Source: Actinoplanes subtropicus
GTDB taxonomy: Bacteria; Actinomycetota; Actinomycetes; Mycobacteriales; Micromonosporaceae
DNA length: 64,000 bases
Direction of reading: 5' to 3'
Assembly: GCF_000721705.1 (NCBI RefSeq)
Contig: NZ_JOJL01000011.1
Coordinates: 248,001-312,000 of the forward strand
Made by a program: the position numbers and the translations under genes. Below are positions 42,719 to 51,295 of this stretch, one piece after another. The notes beneath the pieces were generated by a model. It saw only the letters and a program-made list of their open reading frames with translations. It did not search any database and was not told where the DNA came from. The first letter of the stretch is position 1; each line of letters begins with the position of its first letter.

Positions 42719-43822
42719 GTCCGGTACCCCCGAGGCCGCGACGATCTTTTTCACGTACGCCTGAAGCCCGGTGACCTTGATCTTCACGCCGCGCACCCGG
42801 GCCGCCTGGTGCACGGTCACCAGGACGCCGACGCCGGCCGCGTCGAGCAGCGGCACGCCACCCAGGTCGACGGTCAGGTGCCGCATCCGCCCGCCGTCGC
42901 GCAGCACGGTGAGCAACTCGTCGCGCAGGTGGCCGGCGTTGTCCCGGTCGATCTCCCCGGACACCCGGGTCTCGATCGCGTCGCCGTGGAACCGGGTGGT
43001 CAGCGCCAGCCGGTGATCGGTCTCGTCGGCGCCCGACCACGGCGGCAGGGTGTCGGTCAGCATCGCCTGCCGCAGCCAGGCCAGCGCCCGGGCCAGCAGC
43101 CGGGACACGTGCATCTGCGAGACACCCAGCTCCTGGGCGATCTCCGCCTGGCTCAGGTTGCCGTAGAAGCGCAGCCCCAGGATCCGCCGCTCCCGCTCGG
43201 GCAGCCGGAGGATCAGCCGCTCCACGCTGGCCCGGTCGTCGACCAGCTCCAGATCCGGGTCGTCGGCGCCGATCAGATCGCCCACCTCGACGCCGTCGTA
43301 GCCCTCGGCGTGCGCGTTCAGGGAGCCCGGGGCGTACGCGGCGCCCGAGACCACTGCCTCCCGCACGTCGGCGACCGGCACGCCGAGCCGGTCGGCGACC
43401 TCCTCCTCGGTGGGGCGGCGGGACAGCCCGGCGGTCAGCGCGACGCGGGCCTGGGCGACCTCCAGGCTGAGATCCTGCAGGCGGCGGGGTACGTGCACGC
43501 CCCAGCCGTGGTTACGGAAGTGCCGCTTGAGCTCGCCGGTGATGGTGACGATGGCGTACGCGGTGAACGAGCCCCGCTCCGGGTCGTACCGGTTGACCGA
43601 TTTGACCAGCCCCAGCCGGGCCACCTGCTCCAGGTCGTCGGCCGGCTCGCCGCGCCCGCGGTAGCGCCGCGCCAGCCGGCGGGCGAACGGCAGCGCGACC
43701 CCGACGAACTCGGCCCGCAGCCGTTCCCGGGCCGGCTCCTCCGCGCCGGCGCAGGCCCGCGTGTACTCCTCGGCCGCGAGGTCAAGATCCTCGAGCGGTT
43801 CGAACTCGTCGGTGACCGGCAT
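42704..43822 (-). CDS. SigB/SigF-type sigma factor with a C-terminal STAS domain
   Basis: The 372-residue protein has a stress-type sigma-70 factor at residues ~1-265: region 2 (DDLEQVARLGLVKSVNRYDP, TITGELKRHFRNHGWGVHVP), region 3 and region 4 HTH (LSQAEIAQELGVSQMHVSRL). Residues ~275-372 are an added STAS domain (FHGDAIETRVSGEIDRDNAG, LTVDLGGVPLLDAAGVGVLV) whose phospho-Ser position is Ala (LDAAG). The STAS part may bind the anti-sigma partner in cis or tether the sigma to other switches. ATG 43822 has GGAGGGG 6 nt upstream. A SigB-type promoter about 100 nt upstream suggests autoregulation. Confidence 0.88.
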   Translation of the reverse strand: MPVTDEFEPLEDLDLAAEEYTRACAGAEEPARERLRAEFVGVALPFARRLARRYRGRGEPADDLEQVARLGLVKSVNRYDPERGSFTAYAIVTITGELKRHFRNHGWGVHVPRRLQDLSLEVAQARVALTAGLSRRPTEEEVADRLGVPVADVREAVVSGAAYAPGSLNAHAEGYDGVEVGDLIGADDPDLELVDDRASVERLILRLPERERRILGLRFYGNLSQAEIAQELGVSQMHVSRLLARALAWLRQAMLTDTLPPWSGADETDHRLALTTRFHGDAIETRVSGEIDRDNAGHLRDELLTVLRDGGRMRHLTVDLGGVPLLDAAGVGVLVTVHQAARVRGVKIKVTGLQAYVKKIVAASGVPDLLTE

Positions 43823-43925
43823 GGCGGACCCCTCCGCAGAATTCGTTGCCCTGTGTCAACAAAACTCTCTCCCCCGCTTGCACTGGTTCAAACATTTCCA
43901 CCCTGCATGTAGTTGCGGATCGGGA

Positions 43926-43952
43926 GTACCCGCGACGGCGGGCGAAGCAAAC
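43926..43952 (-). promoter_or_regulatory. SigB-type promoter of the sigma factor gene
   Basis: On the minus strand GTTTGC, 15 nt, then GGGTAC matches the SigB/SigF-type promoter (GTTT ... GGGTA). It lies about 104 nt upstream of the sigma start, as expected for an autoregulated stress sigma factor. Confidence 0.5.
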
Positions 43953-44007
43953 GACGAGCGCTTCCCGAACAGGTGATCGGCGCCGAGAGACGGCGTACGA
44001 GATCGGT

Positions 44008-45240
44008 TTGGGGTTGTCCGTCTTGCGATTCGCGCCGTTGAGGGAGCGTAACTACCGCCTGTGGGCCGGGGCGGACCTGGTGTCCACCGCCGGGACCTGG
44101 ATGCAGGTGCTCGGGCTGAACTGGGTGATCCTGTCCACCACCGGCTCGGCCGCGCTGATGGGCGCGGTCGTACTGCTCCAGTCCCTGCCGGTGTTGCTGC
44201 TGGGCAGCTGGGGCGGTGCGCTGGCCGACCGGCTGCCGGCCCGGCCGGCGCTGATCGCCTGCCAGGCGTTGCGCGCCGCGCTGGCCTTCGCCCTGCTCGC
44301 CGGCGCGAGCCACGCGCTGATCGTGGCGGTCGCGCTGTCCTCCGGGGTGATCAGCGCCTTCGAGGGGCCGGTCCTGGGACGCTTCGGCTCGGCGCTGGTG
44401 CCGCGGTCGGCGCTCGGGTCGGCGCTGGCCCTCGGCTCGGTGCTGAGCTCGGCGGGGCGGATCGGCGGGATGGCGCTCGGCGGCGTGCTGGTCGGTCTGA
44501 CCGGGCCGGGAGTGCTCTTCCTGATCAACGGCGTCTCGTACCTCGGGGTGATCGCGGCGCTGGTCGCGATGCGCACCGGATCGTTGCGGGCGCTGCCGGC
44601 GGCGGCCGCCGGCGAGGGCGGGATCCGGGCCGGGTTCCGGTACGTGCTGGGCCGCCCGGTGGTGCTGATCGTGCTGGGGCTGTCGTTCGTGCTGGGGTCG
44701 CTGGGCCGCAACTACCAGGTCAGCATGGCGGCCATGGCGGCGGGGCCGCTGCACGGCGGGGCGGGGGCGTACGGGCTGCTCTCCACGGCGTTCGCGGTGG
44801 GGGCGGTGGCGGGTGGGCTGCTGCTGGCGGGGAGTGGGCGCTCGACCTTGGGCGTGTTGGTGGCCACGGGAGTGGGGATCAGCGTGCTGCAGATCGGGGC
44901 GGGGGTCGCGCCGTCGGTGGCGAGCTTTGCCGGGGTGCTGCTGCCGATCGCGGCGGGGGCGGTGGTGTTCGACACGGTGGTGTCGACCCGGGTTCAGCTG
45001 GACACGCGGGAGGACATGCGGGGACGGGTGCTGGCGACGATGGGGATCGTGTCGTCGCTGTCGGGGATGGTGGGAGCGCCGGCGGTGGGGTGGCTGGCGG
45101 ACACGTTGGGGGCTCGGGGAGGGCTGATCGTCTGCGGGATGGTCACCACTGTGGTGGCGGTGGGTGGGGCGGTGGCGCTGGGGCGGGTCGCCGGGATCGG
45201 CTTGCCGGGGGGGGGGCGGGTCGCTGAGCAGGCGGCCTGA
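44008..45240 (+). CDS. MFS transporter
   Basis: The membrane protein of about 410 residues has 10-12 helices. It begins FAPLRERNYRLWAGADLVST, followed by GTWMQVLGLNWVILS and the MFS loop GGALADRLPARPAL. It belongs to the enterobactin-exporter-like MFS group used for efflux of small molecules. No ATG or GTG is available in frame; TTG 44008 is used, and TTG 44014 or 44023 are equally possible. It ends at a block of tandem repeats between convergent genes. Confidence 0.85.
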   Translation: MGLSVLRFAPLRERNYRLWAGADLVSTAGTWMQVLGLNWVILSTTGSAALMGAVVLLQSLPVLLLGSWGGALADRLPARPALIACQALRAALAFALLAGASHALIVAVALSSGVISAFEGPVLGRFGSALVPRSALGSALALGSVLSSAGRIGGMALGGVLVGLTGPGVLFLINGVSYLGVIAALVAMRTGSLRALPAAAAGEGGIRAGFRYVLGRPVVLIVLGLSFVLGSLGRNYQVSMAAMAAGPLHGGAGAYGLLSTAFAVGAVAGGLLLAGSGRSTLGVLVATGVGISVLQIGAGVAPSVASFAGVLLPIAAGAVVFDTVVSTRVQLDTREDMRGRVLATMGIVSSLSGMVGAPAVGWLADTLGARGGLIVCGMVTTVVAVGGAVALGRVAGIGLPGGGRVAEQAA

Positions 45241-45247
45241 CTTTCGC

Positions 45248-45312
45248 GCCGGGTTCGCTCGCCGGGTTCGCTCGCCGGGTTCGCTCGCTGGGTTCGCTCG
45301 CTGGGTTCGCTC
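45248..45312. repeat. Five tandem 13-bp repeats
   Basis: GCCGGGTTCGCTC or GCTGGGTTCGCTC is repeated five times in tandem (45248, 45261, 45274, 45287, 45300), starting 8 nt after the MFS stop. Confidence 0.85.
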
Positions 45313-45319
45313 GCCGGGC

Positions 45320-45447
45320 GAGATACTAGCTGAGCGAGATACTAGCTCGGCGAGATACTTGTTGGGCGAGATGCTCGCCGAGCGAGATACTTACTAGGCG
45401 AGATGCTCGCGGAGCGAGATACTAACTCAGCGAGTATCTCGCTCAGC
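45320..45447. repeat. Eight tandem 16-bp repeats
   Basis: Eight units of 16 nt begin GAGATACT or GAGATGCT and end GC, for example GAGATACTAGCTGAGC; the last reads GAGTATCTCGCTCAGC. The first eight bases are conserved and the rest varies, so each unit has a fixed core and a variable half. They fill the space between the convergent MFS and aldehyde dehydrogenase genes. Confidence 0.85.
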
Positions 45448-45462
45448 GTGCGATCGGCGGCG

Positions 45463-46914
45463 TCACCAGCCCGTCGGCGGCGCCGCCAAGTGGACGACCT
45501 TGGTGGCGGTCATCTCGTCGAGCAGCTCCGGGCCGTACCCGAATCCTTGGCCGCTCCCGCGACGCGGATGCGCGGCACCGCCCGGCGCCCCGCCGAAGAC
45601 CGCGTTGACCTTGACCGTGCCGGTGGGCAGCACCCGCGCGGCCCGCTGGGCGTGACTCATCGACCGGGTCAGCACCGTCGCGGCCAGCCCGTAGGGCGAG
45701 TCCGCGGCCCGGGCCAGCGCCTCGTCGAAGGAGTCCACCTCGGCAACCGGCGCGACCGGCCCGAAGGTCTCCTCCCGCATCACCGCCATGTCGTCGGTGC
45801 ACTCGGCCAGCACGGTCGGCGGATACCAGGCGCCCGGGCCGGCCGGGGCCGCGCCGCCGCGGACGATCACCGCGCCCGCCTTGATCGCGTGCTGGACCTG
45901 GTCGTCGACCGCGTCCCGCAGCCGGCGGTCGACCAGCGGCCCGATCCGCGACTGCCACCTCTCGGCCTCCTCGGCCAGCGCCGCGACGAACGGGTCGAGC
46001 ACCGCGCGGTGGGCGTAGATCCGCTCGACCGACACGCAGATCTGCCCGGCGTTGGCGAACGCCCCGAGCGCGGCCTGGGCCGCCGCCCACCGCGGGTCCA
46101 CCCCGGCGTCGACGATCAGCGGATCGCAGCCTCCGTTCTCCAGTAAAGCCTTCGCGCCGGTACGGGCGCACGCGGCGGCGATCGCGCGGCCGGTCGCGGA
46201 CGACCCGACGTGCGCGACCACGTCGACCGGCGCGGCGGCCAGGGCGGCGCCGACCGGGCCGTCGCCGTTGACCAGGTTCAGCACGCCGGCCGGGAAGTGC
46301 GGGGCGACGAGTTGGACGAGCCGCCATCCGGTCGCGGGGGTGCGCTCGCTCGGCTTGTGCACGACCGTGTTGCCGGTGACCAGGGCCGCGCCGAGCAGCC
46401 CGCAGGCCACCGCCACCGGATCGTTCCACGGGGTGATCACCGCGACGACGCCGCGCGGCTCGAAGGTCATCAGGTCGGTCGCCGACGGATCGCCGGCCAG
46501 CGAGCGGCCACGGTGGACCGGGCCCAGCTCGGCGTACTGCCGCAGGGTTCCGACCCCGGCCAGGATCGACTCGCGCGCCTCGCCGACCGGTTTGCCCATC
46601 TCGTCGGACATGATCGCGGCGAGCTCGTCGGCGGCGGCCTCGACGGCGGAGGCGGCCGAGCGCAGGGCGGCGCCCCGATCGGCCGCCGGGACACCGCTCC
46701 AGCCGGGCGCGGCCGACCGTGCGGCGGATACCGCCTCGGCGACCTCCTCGTCGGAGGAGCAGGCCACCCGAGTGACCGGCTCGTCGTCCCGCGGATTGAC
46801 CACAGTCAACTCCCGGCCGCCGTTTCCGGGCGACCATTTGCCGTGGGCCAACTGTTCGATTTCACGCATGGCGGCGGTGTGCCCCGCAGCGACCGAAACA
46901 AACTTCGAAGCCAT
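45463..46914 (-). CDS. NAD(P)-dependent aldehyde dehydrogenase
   Basis: The 483-residue protein has PWNDPVAVA and HKPSERTP of the cofactor site, the general base in LLENGGCDPLIV and the catalytic Cys in ANAGQICVSVER. The Glu region is ENGG where most members have ELGG, so the base is present but shifted in context. It should oxidise a small aldehyde to the acid. ATG 46914 has a weak ribosome site; ATG 46869 is an alternative. It is divergent from the heptose/carbamoyl operon, 90 nt away. Confidence 0.9.
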   Translation of the reverse strand: MASKFVSVAAGHTAAMREIEQLAHGKWSPGNGGRELTVVNPRDDEPVTRVACSSDEEVAEAVSAARSAAPGWSGVPAADRGAALRSAASAVEAAADELAAIMSDEMGKPVGEARESILAGVGTLRQYAELGPVHRGRSLAGDPSATDLMTFEPRGVVAVITPWNDPVAVACGLLGAALVTGNTVVHKPSERTPATGWRLVQLVAPHFPAGVLNLVNGDGPVGAALAAAPVDVVAHVGSSATGRAIAAACARTGAKALLENGGCDPLIVDAGVDPRWAAAQAALGAFANAGQICVSVERIYAHRAVLDPFVAALAEEAERWQSRIGPLVDRRLRDAVDDQVQHAIKAGAVIVRGGAAPAGPGAWYPPTVLAECTDDMAVMREETFGPVAPVAEVDSFDEALARAADSPYGLAATVLTRSMSHAQRAARVLPTGTVKVNAVFGGAPGGAAHPRRGSGQGFGYGPELLDEMTATKVVHLAAPPTGW

Positions 46915-47004
46915 CAGTGCAGCTCAGCGCCCCTGCCGAAGAAAAGGCGGAGAAGTCGATGATCGAGCAGAGTAAGTCGGTGATCGAGGGGTACCCGGCG
47001 GCCC

Positions 47005-48687
47005 ATGCGAGTTCTGGGAATCAATGCGATCTTCCACGACCCGGCCGCGGCGCTGGTCGTGGACGGCCGCGTGGTGGCGGCCGCGGAGGAGGAGCGGTTC
47101 AGCCGGCGCAAGCACGGCAAGCGGCCGGTGCCGTTCGCCGCGTGGGAACTGCCCGAGCAAGCGGCCGCTTGGTGCCTGCGGTCCGCGGGTCTGAAGCCGG
47201 CCGACATCGACGCGGTCGGGTACTCGTTCGACCCGGGCCTGTGCCGGGACCTGGCCGAGTTGGGCGTGACCGATCCGTCCGACGACATGCGGGTCGACTA
47301 TGCGCGCCGGGCGCCGCAGTTCCTGGCCTCGGCGCTGCCCGGTTTGGACCCGGATCGGGTGCGGTTCGTGCCGCATCACGTCGCGCACGCCGCCTCGGCC
47401 GGGCTGTCGGTCGCCGAGGACAACGCGGTGCTGGTGCTTGACGGCCGCGGCGAGGTGGCCAGCCACCTGGCCGGGGTCTACCGCGCCGGCGAGCTGACCA
47501 CGCTGCGCACGCAGGAGCTGCCGCACTCGCTCGGCCTGCTCTACGAGGACCTGACCCGGCACCTCGGGTTCCAGCACTCGAGCGACGAGTACAAGGTGAT
47601 GGCGCTCGCGTCGTACGGTCGCCCGCGGTTTCTCGATCTCTTCAAGCAGATGGTGTACGCGACCGGGGACGGGGGTTTCCGGGTCGAGCACATCGACTGG
47701 AATGCGCTCACCAAGGCGCGCCCGGCCGACGGCGAGCTCACTTCGGCGCACGCCGACGACTCGCTCATTTCCGCGCACGGCGATGGCCGGCTCACGTCGG
47801 CGCACGCCGATCTGGCCGCGAGTGTGCAGACGCGGCTCGAGGAGGTGCTGCTCGACCTGGTGCGCTGGACGTTCGACGCGGCCGGCGGCCCGCGGACGCT
47901 GACCATGGCCGGCGGCACCGCGCTGAACTGCGTGGCCAACGCTCGGATCGCCGCCGAGGGGCCGTTCGAACGGGTCTGGGTGCAACCGGCGGCCGGGGAT
48001 TCCGGGACGGCGCTCGGCGCCGCGCTCGCCCTCGGCCGTACGCCCAGTGTCTTCGGCACGGCGGCGCTCGGTCGTGGGTGGAGCGACGAGGAGATCGAGG
48101 CGGAACTGCGCCGCGCGGCGCTGCCGTACTCGCGACCGGATTCGATCGCCGTCGAGGCCGCGAAGGTGCTGGCCGGAAACGGGATCGTCGCCTGGTATCA
48201 GGGCCGGTCCGAGTACGGGCCACGGGCGCTCGGGCACCGCTCGCTGCTCGCCCATCCCGGCGACCCGGACACCCAGCGCCGGATGAACGACGTGAAGGGC
48301 CGCGAACAGTTCCGGCCGATCGCGCCGATGGTCCGCGCCGAGCGGTTCAGCGAGATCTTCGAGGGGGTCTGCCCGAGCCCGTACATGCTGTTCGTGCACC
48401 GCGTGCGGCCCGGATGGTGCGACCGGATACCGGCGGTGACCCATGTGGACGGCACCGCGCGGGTGCAGACCGTGGACGCGGACTCGGAACCGCTGGTCGC
48501 CGAGATGCTGGCCGAATTCGACCGCCTCACCGGCCTGCCGGTGGTCGTGAACACGTCGCTGAACACGGCCGGGCGCCCGATGGTCGACACGCCGCGCGAG
48601 GCGATGGAGCTGTTCGGCTCGGCACCGGTCGACCTGCTCGCGATGGGCCCGTTCGCCGTGCGCCGCGGAGAGGCGTTCGCCCGATGA
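47005..48687 (+). CDS. NodU/CmcH-type O-carbamoyltransferase
   Basis: The 560-residue enzyme has an ASKHA-fold N-terminal domain (VLGINAIFHDPAAALVVDG, AAAEEERFSRRKHGKR, FVPHHVAHAASA, LTMAGGTALNCVANARIA) and the C-terminal domain (WYQGRSEYGPRALGHRSLL, VVNTSLNTAGRPMVDTP). It transfers a carbamoyl group from carbamoyl phosphate via carbamoyl-adenylate to a hydroxyl of a sugar or antibiotic. A short three-fold insert (LTSAHADD, LISAHGDG, LTSAHADL) lies near residue 250. It opens an eight-gene operon with heptose genes; Pseudomonas LPS heptose is 7-O-carbamoylated by a relative, so a carbamoyl-heptose is a reasonable product. Confidence 0.9.
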   Translation: MRVLGINAIFHDPAAALVVDGRVVAAAEEERFSRRKHGKRPVPFAAWELPEQAAAWCLRSAGLKPADIDAVGYSFDPGLCRDLAELGVTDPSDDMRVDYARRAPQFLASALPGLDPDRVRFVPHHVAHAASAGLSVAEDNAVLVLDGRGEVASHLAGVYRAGELTTLRTQELPHSLGLLYEDLTRHLGFQHSSDEYKVMALASYGRPRFLDLFKQMVYATGDGGFRVEHIDWNALTKARPADGELTSAHADDSLISAHGDGRLTSAHADLAASVQTRLEEVLLDLVRWTFDAAGGPRTLTMAGGTALNCVANARIAAEGPFERVWVQPAAGDSGTALGAALALGRTPSVFGTAALGRGWSDEEIEAELRRAALPYSRPDSIAVEAAKVLAGNGIVAWYQGRSEYGPRALGHRSLLAHPGDPDTQRRMNDVKGREQFRPIAPMVRAERFSEIFEGVCPSPYMLFVHRVRPGWCDRIPAVTHVDGTARVQTVDADSEPLVAEMLAEFDRLTGLPVVVNTSLNTAGRPMVDTPREAMELFGSAPVDLLAMGPFAVRRGEAFAR

Positions 48688-49730
48688 GCATCACCGTCGT
48701 GATTCCCACGCTCGGCCGCCCCAGCCTTTACGCCCTCCTGTCGGCGATCGACGGCGGGCGTGAGCGCGCCCGGCCGTCGGCGTTGTCGCAGGTTGTGGTG
48801 GTGGACGATCGCCGTGAGCGCGCACGGCCGTTGGCGGTGCCCGAGTGGGTGACCGTGCTGGCCGGGCCGGGGCGCGGGCCGGCCGCCGCTCGCAACGTGG
48901 GCTGGCGGGCGGCCGGCACCGAGTGGGTCGCGTTCCTCGACGACGACGTGCTGCCCGAGCCCGGGTGGCTGGACCGGCTGGCGGAGGACCTGGCGTCCGC
49001 CCCGCCGGAGGTCGGCGGCGTGCAGGGCCAGGTGCGCGTGCCGCTGCCGGCCGATCGGCGGCCCACCGACTGGGAGGCGGTCACGGCCGGGCTGGCGACC
49101 GGCCGGTGGATCACCGCCGACATGGCTTACCGGCGGGCCGCGCTGGCGTGCGCCGGAGGATTCGACGAGCGGCTGCCGCGAGCCTTCCGGGAGGACGCCG
49201 AGCTGGCATTCCGGGTGCGCCGGGCGGGCTGGTCGCTGAGCCGCGGGGCAAGGCGGGTCACGCATCCGGTGCGGCCCGAGGGCCCGTGGGTCAGCCTGCG
49301 CACCCAGCGGGGCAACGCCGACGACGCGCTGCTGCGCCGGCTCTACGGCCGGCATTGGCGAGTGGACCTGGAGGCGCCGCCCGGCCGCCGCCACCGCCAC
49401 GCGGCAATCGTCTTGGCCGGCGCCTCCGCGATGGTGTGCGGCTGCTCCGCCGTCATTGGGGGACGTCGGGGCTGGGTCCGCGCCGCCGCGCTTGCTGCGG
49501 CGGTGTGGGGGGCTGGCACCACCGAGTTTGCCGCGGCGCGCATCTTGCCCGGGCCGCGTGACCGCCGCGAGGTGGGCGTCATGCTTGCCACCAGCGTCGC
49601 GATCCCGCCGCTGGCTGTGGCTCATTGGCTGCGCGGCTGGTGGCAATGGCGGAACGCCCGCCCCATTCCGATCGTTGAGGCGGGCCACATCGAGCCGTCG
49701 GCGCCGGAATCAGTGGGAGCCGCGCGATGA
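48684..49730 (+). CDS. Family 2 glycosyltransferase with C-terminal membrane segments
   Basis: The 348-residue protein has a GT-A domain at residues ~1-230: ITVVIPTLGRPSL, AFLDDDVLPEPGW (DxD) and FREDAELAFRVRRAGW (ED acceptor loop). Two or three hydrophobic helices follow (about 245-315), so it is membrane bound. ATG 48684 overlaps the carbamoyltransferase stop by 4 nt. It should transfer a sugar to a lipid or membrane-linked acceptor on the cytosolic face. Confidence 0.9.
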   Translation: MSITVVIPTLGRPSLYALLSAIDGGRERARPSALSQVVVVDDRRERARPLAVPEWVTVLAGPGRGPAAARNVGWRAAGTEWVAFLDDDVLPEPGWLDRLAEDLASAPPEVGGVQGQVRVPLPADRRPTDWEAVTAGLATGRWITADMAYRRAALACAGGFDERLPRAFREDAELAFRVRRAGWSLSRGARRVTHPVRPEGPWVSLRTQRGNADDALLRRLYGRHWRVDLEAPPGRRHRHAAIVLAGASAMVCGCSAVIGGRRGWVRAAALAAAVWGAGTTEFAAARILPGPRDRREVGVMLATSVAIPPLAVAHWLRGWWQWRNARPIPIVEAGHIEPSAPESVGAAR

Positions 49731-51295
49731 GCCCTCTCTTCGACGCTGTTCTGTTCGATCGGGACGGCACGCTGATCATTGACGTTCCCTACAACGGCGA
49801 TCCGGGCAAGGTTGTCGCCGTTCCGGGCGCCCGGGCGGCTCTCGACCGGCTGCGCGAGGCCGGTCTGCGTCTCGGTGTCGTCACCAACCAGTCCGGTCTG
49901 GCTCGTGGTCGCTTCACCGCGGAGCAGCTCGGCGCGGTCAACCGGCGGGTCGAGGAGTTGCTCGGGCCGTTCGACACCTGGCAGGTCTGCCCGCACGACG
50001 ACACCGCCGGCTGCCGCTGCCGCAAGCCCGCGCCCGGCCTGGTCACCGCCGCGGCCGCCGCGCTGGGTACGGTCCCGGCGCGCTGCGTGGTGGTCGGCGA
50101 CATCGGACGGGACATGGTCGCCGCGGCGGCCGCCGGGGCGGCCGGGATCCTCGTTCCGACGCCCGAGACGCGGCCGGCCGAGGTCGCGGCGGCGCCCGCG
50201 ATCGCCGGCGGCATCACCGCGGCGGTCGACACGATTCTGCGGCGGCAGGAGCTGGTGACGCCGGTGGAACGGCCGGAGCCGGCCGGGACGGTTCTCGTGG
50301 TTCGCTCGGATTCGGCCGGCGACGTGCTGGTGACCGGGCCGGCGATCCGGGCCGTGGCGGCGGGGGCCGAGCGGGTCGTGCTGCTGTGCGGGCCTCGGGG
50401 ACGGGCCGCGGCCGAGCTGCTGCCGGGCGTCGACGAGATCGTGGAGTGGTCGCTCGCCTGGATCGACCCGGAGCCCCGGCCGGTCGACCCGGCCGACATC
50501 GCCGCGCTCACCGACCGCCTGCGAGCGACGGGGGCGCGGGAGGCCGTCGTCTTCACCTCGTTCCATCAGTCGGCGCTGCCGCTCGCCCTGCTGCTGCGGC
50601 TCGCCGGGGTGCGACGGATCACCGCGATCAGCGACGACTACCCCGGGTCGCTCCTGGACGTGCGCCACCGCGTACGGGACGACCTGCCGGAGCCCGAACG
50701 GGCCCGGAGCATCGCCGCGGCCGCCGGATTCGCCTTGCCGGAGGACGACGACGGCCGCCTGCAGGTGACCGCGGCCAATCGGCCCGCCGGCGGCTACGTG
50801 GTCGTCCACCCCGGAACCGCCGCCCCCGCGCGCGCCTGCCCACCCACGACACTCCGCCGGATCGTCGACGCCCTCACCGCGGCCGACCACGACGTGCGGG
50901 TGACCGCCGGCCCCGGCGAGGAACTGCTCGCCGCCCAGGTGGCCGGCGCCGCCGCCAGATGGACCGTTCCCGGCTCGCTCGCCGATCTGGCCGGGCTGCT
51001 GGCCGGCGCCTCCTGCCTGATCGCCGGCAACACCGGGCCCGCGCATCTGGCCGCCGCCGTCGGCACCCCCGTGGTGAGTCTCTTCGCGCCGACCGTCCCG
51101 TTCGGACGGTGGGGGCCCTACCGGGTGCCGGTCGTCCGGCTCGGCGCGGCCGATGCCGCCTGCCAGGACACCAGGGCCACCGACTGCCCGGTCCCGGGCC
51201 ACCCGTGCCTGTCCGCGATCGAGCCGGCCGACGTGCTCGACGCCGTACACCTGCTGGGTGCCGAGCCGGAGGCCCCGCGTGAGGTAGCCGCATGA
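49727..51295 (+). CDS. GmhB-type heptose bisphosphate phosphatase fused to a GT9 heptosyltransferase
   Basis: In the 522-residue fusion, residues ~1-175 are a HAD-IIIA phosphatase: AVLFDRDGTLIIDVPYNGDP, GVVTNQSGLARGRF and the zinc loop CPHDDTAGCRCRKPAPGL, the hallmark of D-glycero-D-manno-heptose 1,7-bisphosphatase. Residues ~185-510 are a family 9 transferase: VLVVRSDSAGDVLVTGPAIR, VHPGTAAPARACP and GNTGPAHLAAAVGTPVVSLF. One chain would thus remove the 7-phosphate during nucleotide-heptose synthesis and also transfer heptose. It overlaps the previous gene by 4 nt and the next by 4 nt. Confidence 0.9.
   Translation: MSPLFDAVLFDRDGTLIIDVPYNGDPGKVVAVPGARAALDRLREAGLRLGVVTNQSGLARGRFTAEQLGAVNRRVEELLGPFDTWQVCPHDDTAGCRCRKPAPGLVTAAAAALGTVPARCVVVGDIGRDMVAAAAAGAAGILVPTPETRPAEVAAAPAIAGGITAAVDTILRRQELVTPVERPEPAGTVLVVRSDSAGDVLVTGPAIRAVAAGAERVVLLCGPRGRAAAELLPGVDEIVEWSLAWIDPEPRPVDPADIAALTDRLRATGAREAVVFTSFHQSALPLALLLRLAGVRRITAISDDYPGSLLDVRHRVRDDLPEPERARSIAAAAGFALPEDDDGRLQVTAANRPAGGYVVVHPGTAAPARACPPTTLRRIVDALTAADHDVRVTAGPGEELLAAQVAGAAARWTVPGSLADLAGLLAGASCLIAGNTGPAHLAAAVGTPVVSLFAPTVPFGRWGPYRVPVVRLGAADAACQDTRATDCPVPGHPCLSAIEPADVLDAVHLLGAEPEAPREVAA

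Noticed and set aside
44008..44025. A canonical ATG or GTG start for the MFS gene
   Set aside because: None exists in frame near the start of the homologous region; TTG codons are the only options, so the start stays uncertain.
45320..45447. CRISPR array
   Set aside because: Units are contiguous 16-mers with no 30-40-nt unique spacers and no cas gene in the window.
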